Shown: positions 15,716 through 25,196, numbered from the stretch's first letter. The stretch: 64,000 nt of DNA from UBA685 sp049890215 (GCA_049890215.1 JBMHBX010000049.1:1-64000), one strand, 5' to 3'. Notes: a model not told the origin generated them from the sequence alone. A program made the numbers and translations.

Positions 15716-16891
15716 ATGGATTCCACTATCTATGCTCGCTTTATTTCTTTTGTGGCGGCTTTCTTATTCATCTTTAACGTCAACGCCTATGCACAAGAAG
15801 ATATACAGTCAGTCGCCAAATTTGCCTATGTCACTGATTATGGGTCAGGCCGTGTGCTGATGGATAAAGACGGTGATGTCCAAATGAAACCTGCCTCAAT
15901 GGCCAAAATCATGACAACCTATCTTACTTTTGAGCGTATTGCAGAAGGTGGTTTGTCTTTGGATGATACCTTTGTTGTATCAGAGCGTGCGTGGAAAAAA
16001 GGCGGGTCAAGAACCTTTTTGAATCCTGGCTCGTCTGTTACGATTTCTGATTTGCTGCATGGCGTTATCATTCAGTCAGGCAATGATGCTGCCATCGTGT
16101 TGGCAGAAGGTCTGTCAGGCTCAGAGGATGCTTTTGCGGATGAAATGAATGACAAAGCAAGAGAACTTGGTATGTATAATACTGTCTTTCGAAATGCCAC
16201 TGGATGGCCTGATCCAGAGCTGACAACAACGGCAAAAGACCTCAATATTTTGTCAACGGCGCTTATAAGGGATTTTCCTGTATCTGATTATCCCGACCTG
16301 TATCCAATATTTAAGATCAAAAATTTCACCTATAATGATATCAAACAGGGAAACAGAAACCCGCTTTTATATAAAGATGATAGTGCTGACGGGCTGAAAA
16401 CCGGCCATACAGAAGAATCAGGCTATGGGCTTGTTGGTTCGGCACAGCGCGGCAATCAACGCATTGTCATGGTGCTAAATGGTATGAGTTCAAAAAATGA
16501 ACGTGCTCAGGAATCACGCCGCCTCATGGATTTTATGTTCCGTGAATTCAAACAATATGAGTTCTTTGATGAAAATGAGATGGTCGATGAGGCAAATGTA
16601 TGGCTTGGCAAAAAAGCGAAGATCAAATTATTAGCAAGCCAGAATATCCATAAAGTGATGTCACGCAAAGAACGCCGTTCGCTGAAAGTCACTGTGAATT
16701 GGTCTGACCCTGTGCCAGCCCCCATTACAAAAGGGCAACAAATCGGTACAATCAGCCTTGCTTATGATGGTCAAATTGAAAATATCCCGCTGATCGCGTC
16801 TGAAACTGTTGGTGAGCTTGGCTTTTTTGACAGAATAACAGAGGCTGTCAAATATCTGATTTTCGGATCGCCCTTTCAGCCGGCAGGCTAG
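15716..16891 (+). CDS. dacC: D-alanyl-D-alanine carboxypeptidase (PBP5/DacC family)
   Basis: A penicillin-binding protein that trims the terminal D-Ala of muropeptide stems in the periplasm. The ATG at 15716 gives 391 residues with a signal peptide ending near AYAQED. The three active-site motifs are SMAK (Ser61, Lys64), SGN in QSGNDAA, and KTG in GLKTGHTEESGYGL. A C-terminal beta domain and a hydrophobic end (AVKYLIFGSPF), which may act as a weak membrane anchor, complete the usual layout. It is followed two bases later by tmk, forming the standard operon. Confidence 0.93.
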   Translation: MDSTIYARFISFVAAFLFIFNVNAYAQEDIQSVAKFAYVTDYGSGRVLMDKDGDVQMKPASMAKIMTTYLTFERIAEGGLSLDDTFVVSERAWKKGGSRTFLNPGSSVTISDLLHGVIIQSGNDAAIVLAEGLSGSEDAFADEMNDKARELGMYNTVFRNATGWPDPELTTTAKDLNILSTALIRDFPVSDYPDLYPIFKIKNFTYNDIKQGNRNPLLYKDDSADGLKTGHTEESGYGLVGSAQRGNQRIVMVLNGMSSKNERAQESRRLMDFMFREFKQYEFFDENEMVDEANVWLGKKAKIKLLASQNIHKVMSRKERRSLKVTVNWSDPVPAPITKGQQIGTISLAYDGQIENIPLIASETVGELGFFDRITEAVKYLIFGSPFQPAG

Positions 16892-16893
16892 TC

Positions 16894-17565
16894 ATGACAA
16901 ATGAATTATCACATGCGGGATTGTTTGTGTCTTTTGAAGGCGGAGAGGGATCAGGCAAATCAACGCAAATCAAAAAAATACATCAATGGCTTGCCCACAT
17001 ATTGCCAAATCATGAAATCATCATAACAAGAGAGCCCGGTGGTACCCCGTCTGCTGAAGAGATAAGGGCGCTTCTTGTTACCGGGGCAAGTGATAAAATG
17101 ACACCAAAAACAGAGGCTCTGTTGATGCTTGCCTCTCGTGTGGAACATGTTGAGCGACTGATCCTGCCCGCACTTGCCAGAGGGGCTATTGTGCTTTGTG
17201 ACAGATTTGTCGACAGCTCATTTGTGTATCAGTCTTTAACAGGCGGTTATGATGAAGCAGCGCTCCGCAAGCTTCATGAGGAAAGCATCGGTCATATCAG
17301 GCCTCATAAGACGTTTTTGCTTGATTTGCCGCCAGAAGAAGGGCTTGCAAGAGCTAATGCCAGAGAAAGCCAGATAGAAGCCAGGTTTGAATCTCGCGGA
17401 CTAGCTTATCATAAGATGGTAAGAGACGCTTATATCCGCCTTGCCAAAGCAGAGCTGACTCGCTTTGAAATTATTAATGCCTGTGATTCTGAAGATGAGA
17501 TTTTTGCCCTTCTTCAAACGCATATACAGCCGATGATAACTTACATTGCTGAACAAGCAAAATGA
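16894..17565 (+). CDS. tmk: thymidylate kinase
   Basis: Tmk phosphorylates dTMP to dTDP with ATP. The 223-residue protein shows the P-loop FEGGEGSGKST near 15-25, the dTMP-binding DR motif in LCDRFVDSSFVYQ, and a LID segment after LLDLPPEEGLARA. Length is normal. Its stop codon overlaps the holB start in an ATGA arrangement, so both are translationally coupled, a frequent pairing in bacteria. Confidence 0.95.
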   Translation: MTNELSHAGLFVSFEGGEGSGKSTQIKKIHQWLAHILPNHEIIITREPGGTPSAEEIRALLVTGASDKMTPKTEALLMLASRVEHVERLILPALARGAIVLCDRFVDSSFVYQSLTGGYDEAALRKLHEESIGHIRPHKTFLLDLPPEEGLARANARESQIEARFESRGLAYHKMVRDAYIRLAKAELTRFEIINACDSEDEIFALLQTHIQPMITYIAEQAK

Positions 17566-18629
17566 CAGAGACAATCGCGGAAATCTATCGTCCTCTGAGA
17601 GGGCATCAGAGGCAAATATCACAAGCAGAGACTAGCTTTGCAGGCGGCAAAATGCACCATGCATGGCTGCTAACAGGGCAATCCGGCATTGGGAAATCCT
17701 TATTTGCCCATCATCTGGCAGCCGCTATCATCTCAGCGCAGGATACAGAATCTGCGTTATTTTCAGATGATGTGCCTTTTTCACTGGCACTTGATGAAAA
17801 CAACCCCGTTACCAGACAGGTATTACAACTGGCACATCCTGATTTTTTATATATTGCCCCCTTGCAGGATGAAAAAAACAAATCAGGCGTTATCAAAGTA
17901 GAACAAATCAGAAGCCTTATTCCCTTTTTTAGTCACAAATCAGCGTCAGGCGGGTGGCGCGTTGCCATCATAGACAATTTAGACATGGTCAATGTGCAAG
18001 GGGCCAATGCCATGTTGAAAATGGTAGAAGAGCCGCCGGAAAAATCCATCATTTTGCTGATAGCACGATCAAGCGGCAGGGTCCTGCCGACCATACGTTC
18101 ACGTTGCCGTGAATTAAAATTTGACCCTCTTGATCAAGACGATCAAATCGCTGTGTTATCGCAATATTTGCCTGACGCAGAGCCTGCGGCGCTAAGGCAG
18201 CTTGCGCTGTTTTCAGGCGGGTCTATTGGTTATGCCCTCGAAATAGCTCAGACAGATACAGTTGATTTATATGAGGCATCTTGCCTGATACTGGCCAAAA
18301 GCGATTATGATGGTAAAGCGTTGCTTGATATTAGCGCTAAATGGGGAGCGACAAGAAATAAGAATATGGTAGCTCTCGCGCGCCAGTCTTTCTCGCGCAT
18401 ATTATCACAAGCTGCCTTACAAGCGGCAGGGCAGGGGCAGGAGGCAAGCTTATTATCATGTGAAGAGGCGTTGATATCAGCTCTTTGTCGTCATGCTAAA
18501 GCGCCAATTCTTGCAGATTTGCATGATGATTTTTTAGAAACACTGACAAAGGCAGAACGAAGCTTTGCGGATATGCCAGGTGTTTTTCTAGCACTTTTTG
18601 ATAAAATTCATAGCATTGCCCATCCATAA
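17562..18629 (+). CDS. holB: DNA polymerase III subunit delta-prime
   Basis: The 355-residue protein is the delta-prime subunit of the clamp loader. An AAA+ Walker A-like GQSGIGKS sits near residue 45, and the AMLKMVEEPPEKSIILLIA region plus the arginine-finger-like IRSRCRELKF are typical of DnaX/HolB proteins. The zinc-binding cysteines of E. coli delta-prime are not evident, which is common in alphaproteobacteria. It overlaps tmk by four bases and precedes metG by about 110 bp, where a separate promoter can be seen. Confidence 0.92.
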   Translation: MTETIAEIYRPLRGHQRQISQAETSFAGGKMHHAWLLTGQSGIGKSLFAHHLAAAIISAQDTESALFSDDVPFSLALDENNPVTRQVLQLAHPDFLYIAPLQDEKNKSGVIKVEQIRSLIPFFSHKSASGGWRVAIIDNLDMVNVQGANAMLKMVEEPPEKSIILLIARSSGRVLPTIRSRCRELKFDPLDQDDQIAVLSQYLPDAEPAALRQLALFSGGSIGYALEIAQTDTVDLYEASCLILAKSDYDGKALLDISAKWGATRNKNMVALARQSFSRILSQAALQAAGQGQEASLLSCEEALISALCRHAKAPILADLHDDFLETLTKAERSFADMPGVFLALFDKIHSIAHP

Positions 18630-18684
18630 TAGGCTATGCAAAGGAACCTGCTTCAGCAGCGCTTTGCCACGGTTTGTGTTGCGA

Positions 18685-18712
18685 TTGACGCATAACTGGT
18701 AAAGGCTATCTT
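18685..18712 (+). promoter_or_regulatory. candidate promoter of metG
   Basis: TTGACG at 18685-18690 and TATCTT at 18707-18712, spaced by 16 bp, lie about 28 bp before the metG start codon in the only sizeable gap of this operon. The -35 matches five of six positions. Confidence 0.45.
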
Positions 18713-18739
18713 AGATAAGTGAATTTAGGCATCTTGGTT

Positions 18740-20272
18740 ATGACACAACATTTTTATATTACCACGCCAATTTATTATGTGAATGATAAGCCACATATTG
18801 GGCATGCTTACACAACATTAGCTTGTGATGTGCTTGCCAGATTTCAACGTCTTGATGGCAAGGCAGTGTCTTTTTTGACCGGAACAGATGAGCATGGCCA
18901 AAAAGTCGAAGAGGCTGCCACAAAAGCAGGCATTGATCCGCAAAGTTTTACCGATAAAGTGTCACAAAACTTTCAAGATTTGGCACAGCGCATGAATTAT
19001 AGCCATGATGAGTTTATCAGGACAACATCAGAGCGCCATAAAAAAACCAGTCAAAAGCTATGGAATATTCTTGTTGAAAAAGGGCATATTTATCTTGGCA
19101 AATATGCTGGCTGGTATTCTGTCAGAGATGAGGCCTATTACACAGAGACTGAGTTGGTTGACGGCAAGGCGCCTACAGGTGCACCTGTCTCATGGGTAGA
19201 AGAGCCATCTTATTTTTTTGATTTGTCCAAATGGCAGGACAAATTATTGGCCTATTATGAGGCTCATCCTGATTTTGTGGCGCCAAACAGCCGATTTAAT
19301 GAGATAAAATCATTTGTATCAGGCGGCTTAAAAGATTTATCTGTTAGCCGTACAAGCTTTCAATGGGGTGTGCCTGTCCCTGGTGATGATAAGCATGTGA
19401 TGTATGTCTGGCTTGATGCGCTGACAAATTATTTAACAGCTGCAGGCTGGCTTGATGATGAAAAGAGCTTTGAGGCGCTTTGGCCAGCAGATGTGCATAT
19501 GGTTGGCAAGGATATTGTACGGTTTCACGCGGTCTATTGGCCTGCCTTTTTAATGGCCGCAGAGCTGCCTTTGCCAAAGCGCATTTATGCGCATGGTTGG
19601 TGGACAAATGAGGGGCAGAAAATTTCAAAATCCCTTGGAAATGTTATCGACCCAAATGCGTTGGTAGATGAATTTGGCCTTGATCAAACACGGTATTTTT
19701 TGTTGCGTGAAGTGCCTTTTGGTAATGATGGTGATTTTTCGCGAAGCGCCATGATACAGCGTATTAATAGTGATCTTGCTAATGATTTAGGCAATTTATC
19801 AAATCGTGTGCAGTCTTTGGTGGTCAAAAACCTTGATGGGACTCACCCCTCATTACCGTCTGTTCTGACGGCTGAGGATGACGCTTTGCTATCAGCCTGT
19901 GACGGATTGCTTGCAAAGGTAAGACACAATTTCACACAACAACAATTCCATGAAGGGTTGCGGGCCATCTGGGATGTCATTTCTCAATCGAATAAATATG
20001 TTGATACACAAGCGCCATGGGCATTGAAAAAAACAGATCCTGAGCGCATGGCGGACGTATTGGCAGTTTTGATGGAAGTCATCAGGCAATGTGCTATCCT
20101 GATACAACCTGTTATGCCGCAATCTGCTGGTCACTTGCTTGATCAACTAAAAGTGCCGTCACAAGACCGTGGTTTTGATATGATTGGCGGGGCAAGACGC
20201 CAGGATCTTCCTGTTCACATCGAAAAACCAGAGGCTGTTTTTCCTCGTTATCAAGACCAAGAGGCAGGTTAG
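18740..20272 (+). CDS. metG: methionyl-tRNA synthetase
   Basis: The class I synthetase charges tRNA-Met and initiator tRNA. From the ATG at 18740 it has 510 residues, the short form without the C-terminal tRNA-binding domain. HIGH occurs in KPHIGHAYTT, and the second signature is KISKSLGNV, an accepted variant of KMSKS. The tryptophan-rich WLDALTNYL region for methionine binding is intact. The gene is followed after four bases by tatD, the usual alphaproteobacterial order. Confidence 0.95.
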   Translation: MTQHFYITTPIYYVNDKPHIGHAYTTLACDVLARFQRLDGKAVSFLTGTDEHGQKVEEAATKAGIDPQSFTDKVSQNFQDLAQRMNYSHDEFIRTTSERHKKTSQKLWNILVEKGHIYLGKYAGWYSVRDEAYYTETELVDGKAPTGAPVSWVEEPSYFFDLSKWQDKLLAYYEAHPDFVAPNSRFNEIKSFVSGGLKDLSVSRTSFQWGVPVPGDDKHVMYVWLDALTNYLTAAGWLDDEKSFEALWPADVHMVGKDIVRFHAVYWPAFLMAAELPLPKRIYAHGWWTNEGQKISKSLGNVIDPNALVDEFGLDQTRYFLLREVPFGNDGDFSRSAMIQRINSDLANDLGNLSNRVQSLVVKNLDGTHPSLPSVLTAEDDALLSACDGLLAKVRHNFTQQQFHEGLRAIWDVISQSNKYVDTQAPWALKKTDPERMADVLAVLMEVIRQCAILIQPVMPQSAGHLLDQLKVPSQDRGFDMIGGARRQDLPVHIEKPEAVFPRYQDQEAG

Positions 20273-20276
20273 GCTT

Positions 20277-21074
20277 ATGAGTATAACCCTGATTGATACC
20301 CATGCGCATTTGGATTATGACCATCTTTATGATCAGCTCGATGATGTGATTATAAGAGCGTCTGAGGCAGGGGTAAAACATATCATTTCAATTGGCGTCA
20401 AATTAAGCACATCACACCGCCCAAAAGAAATCGCTGAGAGATATGAGAATATCTGGTGTTCTGTCGGGATCCATCCTCATGAGGCGGAAAATGAACCAGA
20501 GGCCTGTAACATAGAGGCCATTATGAAAGCAGCTGATCACCCGAAGGTGGTCGCGATTGGTGAGGCGGGGCTTGATTATTTTTATGATCATGCGCCGCGC
20601 CAATTGCAAGCAGATAGTCTGCGCGCGCAAATTCAAGTCGCTCGTCAATTGAACTTACCCATCATTATTCATGCAAGAGACGCAGATGATGATATGGCCG
20701 CTATCTTAGAAGATGAATATCAAAAAGGCGCCTATAAAGGTGTGCTTCATTGCTTTAGCTCAGGCGCCTCATTGGCAGAACGCGCTCTTGCGATCGGATT
20801 TTATATTAGTTTTTCAGGGATAGTGACTTTCAAATCAGCCACAAACATTCAACAAATCGCGAAAATGGCACCTGAGGATAGAATTTTGGTAGAGACGGAT
20901 GCCCCTTATTTGGCGCCTGTGCCAAAAAGAGGGCAGAAAAATGAGCCTGCATTTACACGATATACAGCGCAATTTGTCGCTGATCTTCGCGGGATTACTC
21001 TTGACAGGTTAGCCATGGTGACAACCGCTAATGCACAAACATTATTTTCCAAGATGGGTATGCCAAATGGATAA
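20277..21074 (+). CDS. tatD: TatD family metal-dependent hydrolase
   Basis: The 265-residue protein shows all TatD metal-site motifs in order: DTHAHLD, GIHPHEA, GEAGLDY, HARDAD, HCFSSG and ETDAPYLAPVP. The family has 3'-5' exonuclease or deoxyribonuclease activity with a two-metal site. The start at 20277 follows directly after metG and replaces a longer in-frame alternative that overlaps metG by about 90 bp. It is not part of Tat export despite its name. The gene overlaps the following MBL gene by eight bases. Confidence 0.92.
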   Translation: MSITLIDTHAHLDYDHLYDQLDDVIIRASEAGVKHIISIGVKLSTSHRPKEIAERYENIWCSVGIHPHEAENEPEACNIEAIMKAADHPKVVAIGEAGLDYFYDHAPRQLQADSLRAQIQVARQLNLPIIIHARDADDDMAAILEDEYQKGAYKGVLHCFSSGASLAERALAIGFYISFSGIVTFKSATNIQQIAKMAPEDRILVETDAPYLAPVPKRGQKNEPAFTRYTAQFVADLRGITLDRLAMVTTANAQTLFSKMGMPNG

Positions 21075-21858
21075 TGCGGGTTTGAAGATTACCATTCTTG
21101 GGTGTGGCACGTCAGTTGGTGTGCCGGCTTTGGGCAGAGCAGGGTGGGGTGATTGTGATCCAAAAAACCCCAAAAACAGACGACAAAGATGTGCGTTATT
21201 GGTGCAAAGTCAGACAACCACGATATTAGTCGATGCAGGGCCTGATATACGCAATCAGCTTTTACCGCACGAGCTGACAAAGATTGATGCGATTTTGATT
21301 ACGCATACCCATGCAGATCATATTGCCGGACTTGATGATATTCGTACCTTTTATTGGCCAGACAGGATAAAGATACCTGTCTATGCCACTGAAATGCATG
21401 GAAAAGATATCACTAATCGTTATCCTTATTTATTTGAAAAAGCAGCGAATTCTCCTAGTTATTTTGTCCCGCCACTTGATCACCGCCTCATGAAGGCTGA
21501 TGAGGTGATAGAGATTGGTGATATCACTGTGAAAACGCTGCACCAAGATCATGGCAATACAACCTCATTGGGGTTCATCTTTGATGATAAGTGCGCCTAT
21601 TCAACAGATGTTGTCGGCATGCCAGACCATAATTTCGATCAATTAAGTGGTATTCCTTATTGGATCGTTGAGGCTTTGCGGACTCAAACCCATCAGGCGC
21701 ATAGTCATCTCGACCAAACACTTGAGTGGATAAAAAGGGTAAAGCCCGGGCAAGCTTATTTAACTCATCTTGGTCTTGAGGCTGATTATGATGTGGTCGA
21801 AGCAAACACACCATCTCATGTCTCACCTGCCTATGACGGTCTGACGATCATGACCTAA
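21067..21858 (+). CDS. MBL-fold metallohydrolase (PhnP/YcbX-like)
   Basis: The 263-residue protein has the metallo-beta-lactamase fold. The motif THTHADHIAGLDD provides the metal ligands, DHGNTTSLGF gives the third His region, STDVVGMP the Asp, and THLGLEADY the last. LGCGTSVGVPALG at the N terminus and the CDPKNPKNRR insert are typical of the PhnP-like branch, which hydrolyses cyclic phosphodiesters. It is the stable downstream partner of metG-tatD in alphaproteobacteria. The substrate in this context is not established. Confidence 0.88.
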   Translation: MDNAGLKITILGCGTSVGVPALGRAGWGDCDPKNPKNRRQRCALLVQSQTTTILVDAGPDIRNQLLPHELTKIDAILITHTHADHIAGLDDIRTFYWPDRIKIPVYATEMHGKDITNRYPYLFEKAANSPSYFVPPLDHRLMKADEVIEIGDITVKTLHQDHGNTTSLGFIFDDKCAYSTDVVGMPDHNFDQLSGIPYWIVEALRTQTHQAHSHLDQTLEWIKRVKPGQAYLTHLGLEADYDVVEANTPSHVSPAYDGLTIMT

Positions 21859-21941
21859 ATGGTTAAAGCACTTGATAAATTCAAAAAAACGAATATACCT
21901 TAATCACAGATTTATATATTTCATCTGGGGTTGTTACGGCG

Positions 21942-22787
21942 TTGCGATATCACACTCAAAAATCAGGCTTTTCCCTTATTGAATTGCTCGTTGTGGTTGC
22001 CATTATTGGTATTCTTGCCGCTGTTGGATTAACTGGCTACCAGCTTTATATCTCAAATACGCGTGATGCTGTTACGAGAAACAGTCAGGATTTTATTCAA
22101 CGCGCGATTGATATTGATGTGATTGCTCTTCGTAATAATGTGTCATCACGTTCAGATTTCGCACAAGGCTTCCCGAGTAATGACTGGTGTTTCAGGTATC
22201 GTGACCGCGTTATACGCGGCCTGAATGTCGATAATGAGAAAATCAATCAATTTACCGGAAAGGCATTTGCCTGTGACGGCAATGGTATGGCAGATAATTT
22301 GTCTATCCCTGCCTCAGGGCAGTTATCAATACCACGTGGCAATATTATGATGGCTTGCCAGAATCCAACCTCTCCTGTTACCGCAGAAAGCTTTGGGTTC
22401 TATACATGTTCATGCACAGGACAGGATGTTTGCCTGACACAACCACGGCCGCGCGCCTCGTTAGATGGCGCATTATCGCCTGGTGATGCAAACGCAATGA
22501 TTGAGCTTGATAGCGGTGTTGATCCAACGATCATGAATCAGATATTGCTGACAGGTCAGTTATCGATTGAAGTGGGTCTCGGCGTCAGGGTAGGGGTCCG
22601 CCATAATGGCTGCACGCCTCTGGGCTCTGGACGCTATAGCTGTGGTATCGCGCCTGGAGCAACGGCGCCGGCAGCGCCTGATAATGCAAGTGTGATTGTC
22701 GTGGCTGAATCCAACAATATTTGTTGGACGCCAGACCCTCATGATGGGGATAACCTTTCGGAGATGTACGAAGGGTGCATGGATTAA
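21942..22787 (+). CDS. type IV pilin-like protein with a long Cys-rich head
   Basis: The protein carries a class III signal: a short basic leader, cleavage after Gly in KSG|FSLIE, the conserved Glu at position 5 of the mature chain, and a hydrophobic helix LLVVVAIIGILAAVGLTGYQ. It is 281 residues, long for a pilin, and the globular part has ten cysteines, far more than the two usual in type IVa pilins. The start is a TTG at 21942, the only in-frame codon at the right distance from the cleavage site. No prepilin peptidase, assembly ATPase or secretin gene is in the window. It stands just before the large Cys-repeat secreted protein. It could be a structural pilin, a minor pilin or a pseudopilin. 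Confidence 0.82.
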   Translation: MRYHTQKSGFSLIELLVVVAIIGILAAVGLTGYQLYISNTRDAVTRNSQDFIQRAIDIDVIALRNNVSSRSDFAQGFPSNDWCFRYRDRVIRGLNVDNEKINQFTGKAFACDGNGMADNLSIPASGQLSIPRGNIMMACQNPTSPVTAESFGFYTCSCTGQDVCLTQPRPRASLDGALSPGDANAMIELDSGVDPTIMNQILLTGQLSIEVGLGVRVGVRHNGCTPLGSGRYSCGIAPGATAPAAPDNASVIVVAESNNICWTPDPHDGDNLSEMYEGCMD

Positions 22788-22883
22788 CGCTTTATTTTAT
22801 ACTAATTTAATAATCTGTGATAAACTAACATCAAAAAGTGATGTTCAATATGACTGTGTTTGATTAACGGGGACATGTTTACA

Positions 22884-25196
22884 ATGATGAAGTTCAATAT
22901 CAAAGCAGCGCTTTTTGCGTTGATGCTTGTGCCGGGATTGGCACTCGCTCAAGAAAATTCCGGCTTTTCTGTATCAACAGTCGGCGGGACAGCTTCTGCA
23001 GGTGATGTAGAGGGGTATCAGCCAAATCAAATTGCTGATGCTGTGAATAAAGGTTATGGTCCGCTTGATGCAGCGCTTTATAATGAGGCACAAGACACAG
23101 ACGGGCCAAATGCCTACACGCCGGCCTGTCAGAATGACCTAAGCTCCATTTGTGCCGCTGCCACAAAAACAGAATTTGTGACAACGAAACAAAAATCAAT
23201 CACATGTTCGTCATCCTATATGACAGCAAGCACAACTTATGCACCACCAACATATGGGTCATGTTCTGCTGCGTTAGATTTATCATATGGTTCAACCCCT
23301 GCTGATATTCAGCTGTGGGATGCCGCGAATAACACAGGTCAATATGGGCAAGCCTGTACAGATGATTACAGCAAAGCTTGTACTGCCTTAACAAAATCAG
23401 AATTTTCAACTTTGAAGACAAATGTTGATAATTGTGGTGTTTATTCCACATATGCCTCATGTCTTGCAGCGGTTGCCCTTAATTATGGCTACACATCAGA
23501 TGATGTAACACAGTGGGACAAGGCTGTTCTTGGCACTGATAACGCTGTATGTCAGGGTGAATATCCGACAAGAAATTGTAATCTGCTTTACAAATCTGAA
23601 TATACCACTGTTCAGAATTTGATCAGCGATTGTGAAGCTTATGTTGATTTTGCGACTTGTAAAGCTGCGATGGCGCAAGGTTATCGTTATACAAGCTCTG
23701 ATGTGTCCACCTGGACCAAAGCAGTGCTTGGCACAGATAATGTTGCTTGTGGTCATGACCATCCGGGTAAAACATGTAGCCAAATCACAAATATTGAATA
23801 TGCGGCTGTTCAGGCCTCATTGAATGGTTGTACAGCCTATTCAAGCTATGCCATTTGTAAGGCTGCCTTGCCACTTGGTTATACAAACTCAGCAGCTGAT
23901 AATAATTTGCGTACTCTTGCTTTGGCAGATACAGGCAATAATGCTGCTTGTATCACACAAGGTGGTCTGGCAGCAGGCACAGCAAATGCGTGTGCTCAGC
24001 TAACGAAAGTTCAATATGACAGTGTTTACAATAATTTGGCTGTCCTGAACGCTGTTGGTAATGCAGCTTTGGCAGATGCTTTGACTGTGGCACAAATCAC
24101 ACAATCATCAGCTTATACAGGCTTTACCAGCCATGGCACAACTTGTAGCACAAAGCCGTCTGTCGCAGATGTGACAGCGAATTTTGGTCGTTTCAAGCAT
24201 TTCCTGAAAAATGCTTCATTCCAAAAGTCTCAGGCTAATCTTGCAAAACAGCTTTGTTATGCGATCGGGGGCCATTCAGCTCTGACATGGCATAAAGATG
24301 CGCCGACAAGCTATATCATTGCCGCTAACAATGCTGTGACTAATGCGACTGACTGGCGTAATTGTGGTTTCTGGGGCAATCGTACTGCGATCTCAAAAAC
24401 AAGCACAAATGCACAGAAAGCTGCCAACAGAACCATCATTTATGATGTGAAGTCGCAAGATAGCAATGTGTATTTTACAACGCCATCTATCAGCTCTGAT
24501 AAAGGGCATGCGGTGTTGAATTATACACTTGATAACCAAACAGTGATGACTGGTGCGAATGTAACGTTGTCTGTGCTGTCAAGAAGCGCAGATGGGTTTG
24601 TTGTTGCCTCAGCGCCTGATCGTGACGTCACGGTGGATGCACAAGGCAAGATCGAAACAAATGATGCGCTTTATAAGGTGTTCCAACGCACCGCAAGCTC
24701 AAGCACATGGTCATTGCAAAGCGCCATTAACTCTGCTGGTGATGCGTGCCCGTCAGGCTATTCATTTGTCAGCACCACCAATTCAGGTGAATTGGAAACA
24801 TTGCGCAATATTGCCATCAAACACGGTACAGGGGCAGGGACTATGCCATCTGGCCACCGCATGGAGCAATGTTCTGCTCAGTTCCTAGAATGTAACGCTG
24901 GCTTTAGCGCCTGTAGCAACCCGAACGGGTCAAACTGGCGTATGCGTCTTATGATTTACGGTGATAAGGGCGGTCAAGTTTGTGCCGCAACACGTAAAAA
25001 AGCATCAGGCGGTGGTTTCTACACTGACAAGACTGATTGGCCATCTGGCTTCTCAATGTATCCACCTGAAGGCAAATGCGCCGATGTTGGGACTTACTGG
25101 GGCACACCGCGCCTTGCAAATGGTTGCGTTGGTTGGTGTTGGGTAAGAGCACTTTGTAAGAAAGATGGCAATGGTCCACATACAGTCTGGCCATAA
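22884..25196 (+). CDS. large secreted protein with tandem ~65-residue Cys repeats
   Basis: About 770 residues with a Sec signal peptide (MMKFNIKAALF through LALAQ). After a half repeat come five units starting at 23124, 23352, 23547, 23745 and 23946; the middle three are 65, 66 and 67 codons apart. Each central unit reads roughly as Cys near the start, a second Cys before LTKSEY, a third in NC or DC, then YA.CKAA, GY.YTS.DV..W and KAVLGTDN, giving four Cys per unit. A Ser/Thr/Asn-rich beta-like middle (about 24150-24700) and a Cys/Trp-rich C-terminal domain from about 24738 follow. No named family is recognised. Start at 22884 or 22875 is uncertain. It is likely an extracellular or surface protein working with the adjacent pilin. 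Confidence 0.75.
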   Translation: MMKFNIKAALFALMLVPGLALAQENSGFSVSTVGGTASAGDVEGYQPNQIADAVNKGYGPLDAALYNEAQDTDGPNAYTPACQNDLSSICAAATKTEFVTTKQKSITCSSSYMTASTTYAPPTYGSCSAALDLSYGSTPADIQLWDAANNTGQYGQACTDDYSKACTALTKSEFSTLKTNVDNCGVYSTYASCLAAVALNYGYTSDDVTQWDKAVLGTDNAVCQGEYPTRNCNLLYKSEYTTVQNLISDCEAYVDFATCKAAMAQGYRYTSSDVSTWTKAVLGTDNVACGHDHPGKTCSQITNIEYAAVQASLNGCTAYSSYAICKAALPLGYTNSAADNNLRTLALADTGNNAACITQGGLAAGTANACAQLTKVQYDSVYNNLAVLNAVGNAALADALTVAQITQSSAYTGFTSHGTTCSTKPSVADVTANFGRFKHFLKNASFQKSQANLAKQLCYAIGGHSALTWHKDAPTSYIIAANNAVTNATDWRNCGFWGNRTAISKTSTNAQKAANRTIIYDVKSQDSNVYFTTPSISSDKGHAVLNYTLDNQTVMTGANVTLSVLSRSADGFVVASAPDRDVTVDAQGKIETNDALYKVFQRTASSSTWSLQSAINSAGDACPSGYSFVSTTNSGELETLRNIAIKHGTGAGTMPSGHRMEQCSAQFLECNAGFSACSNPNGSNWRMRLMIYGDKGGQVCAATRKKASGGGFYTDKTDWPSGFSMYPPEGKCADVGTYWGTPRLANGCVGWCWVRALCKKDGNGPHTVWP
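23124..24151 (+). repeat. five tandem Cys-repeat units in the secreted protein
   Basis: Units begin at 23124 (divergent, 76 codons), 23352 (65 codons), 23547 (66), 23745 (67) and 23946 (divergent). KAVLGTDN in units 2 and 3 is encoded with different synonymous codons, so the repeats are old and kept at the protein level, not a recent DNA duplication. Confidence 0.75.

Noticed and set aside
19000..19640. KISKS in MetRS as a defective signature
   Set aside because: KISKS is an accepted natural variant of KMSKS in methionyl-tRNA synthetases.
24738..25193. C-type lectin domain at the end of the Cys-repeat protein
   Set aside because: Cys and Trp content is suggestive, but the order of conserved lectin motifs cannot be matched by eye.
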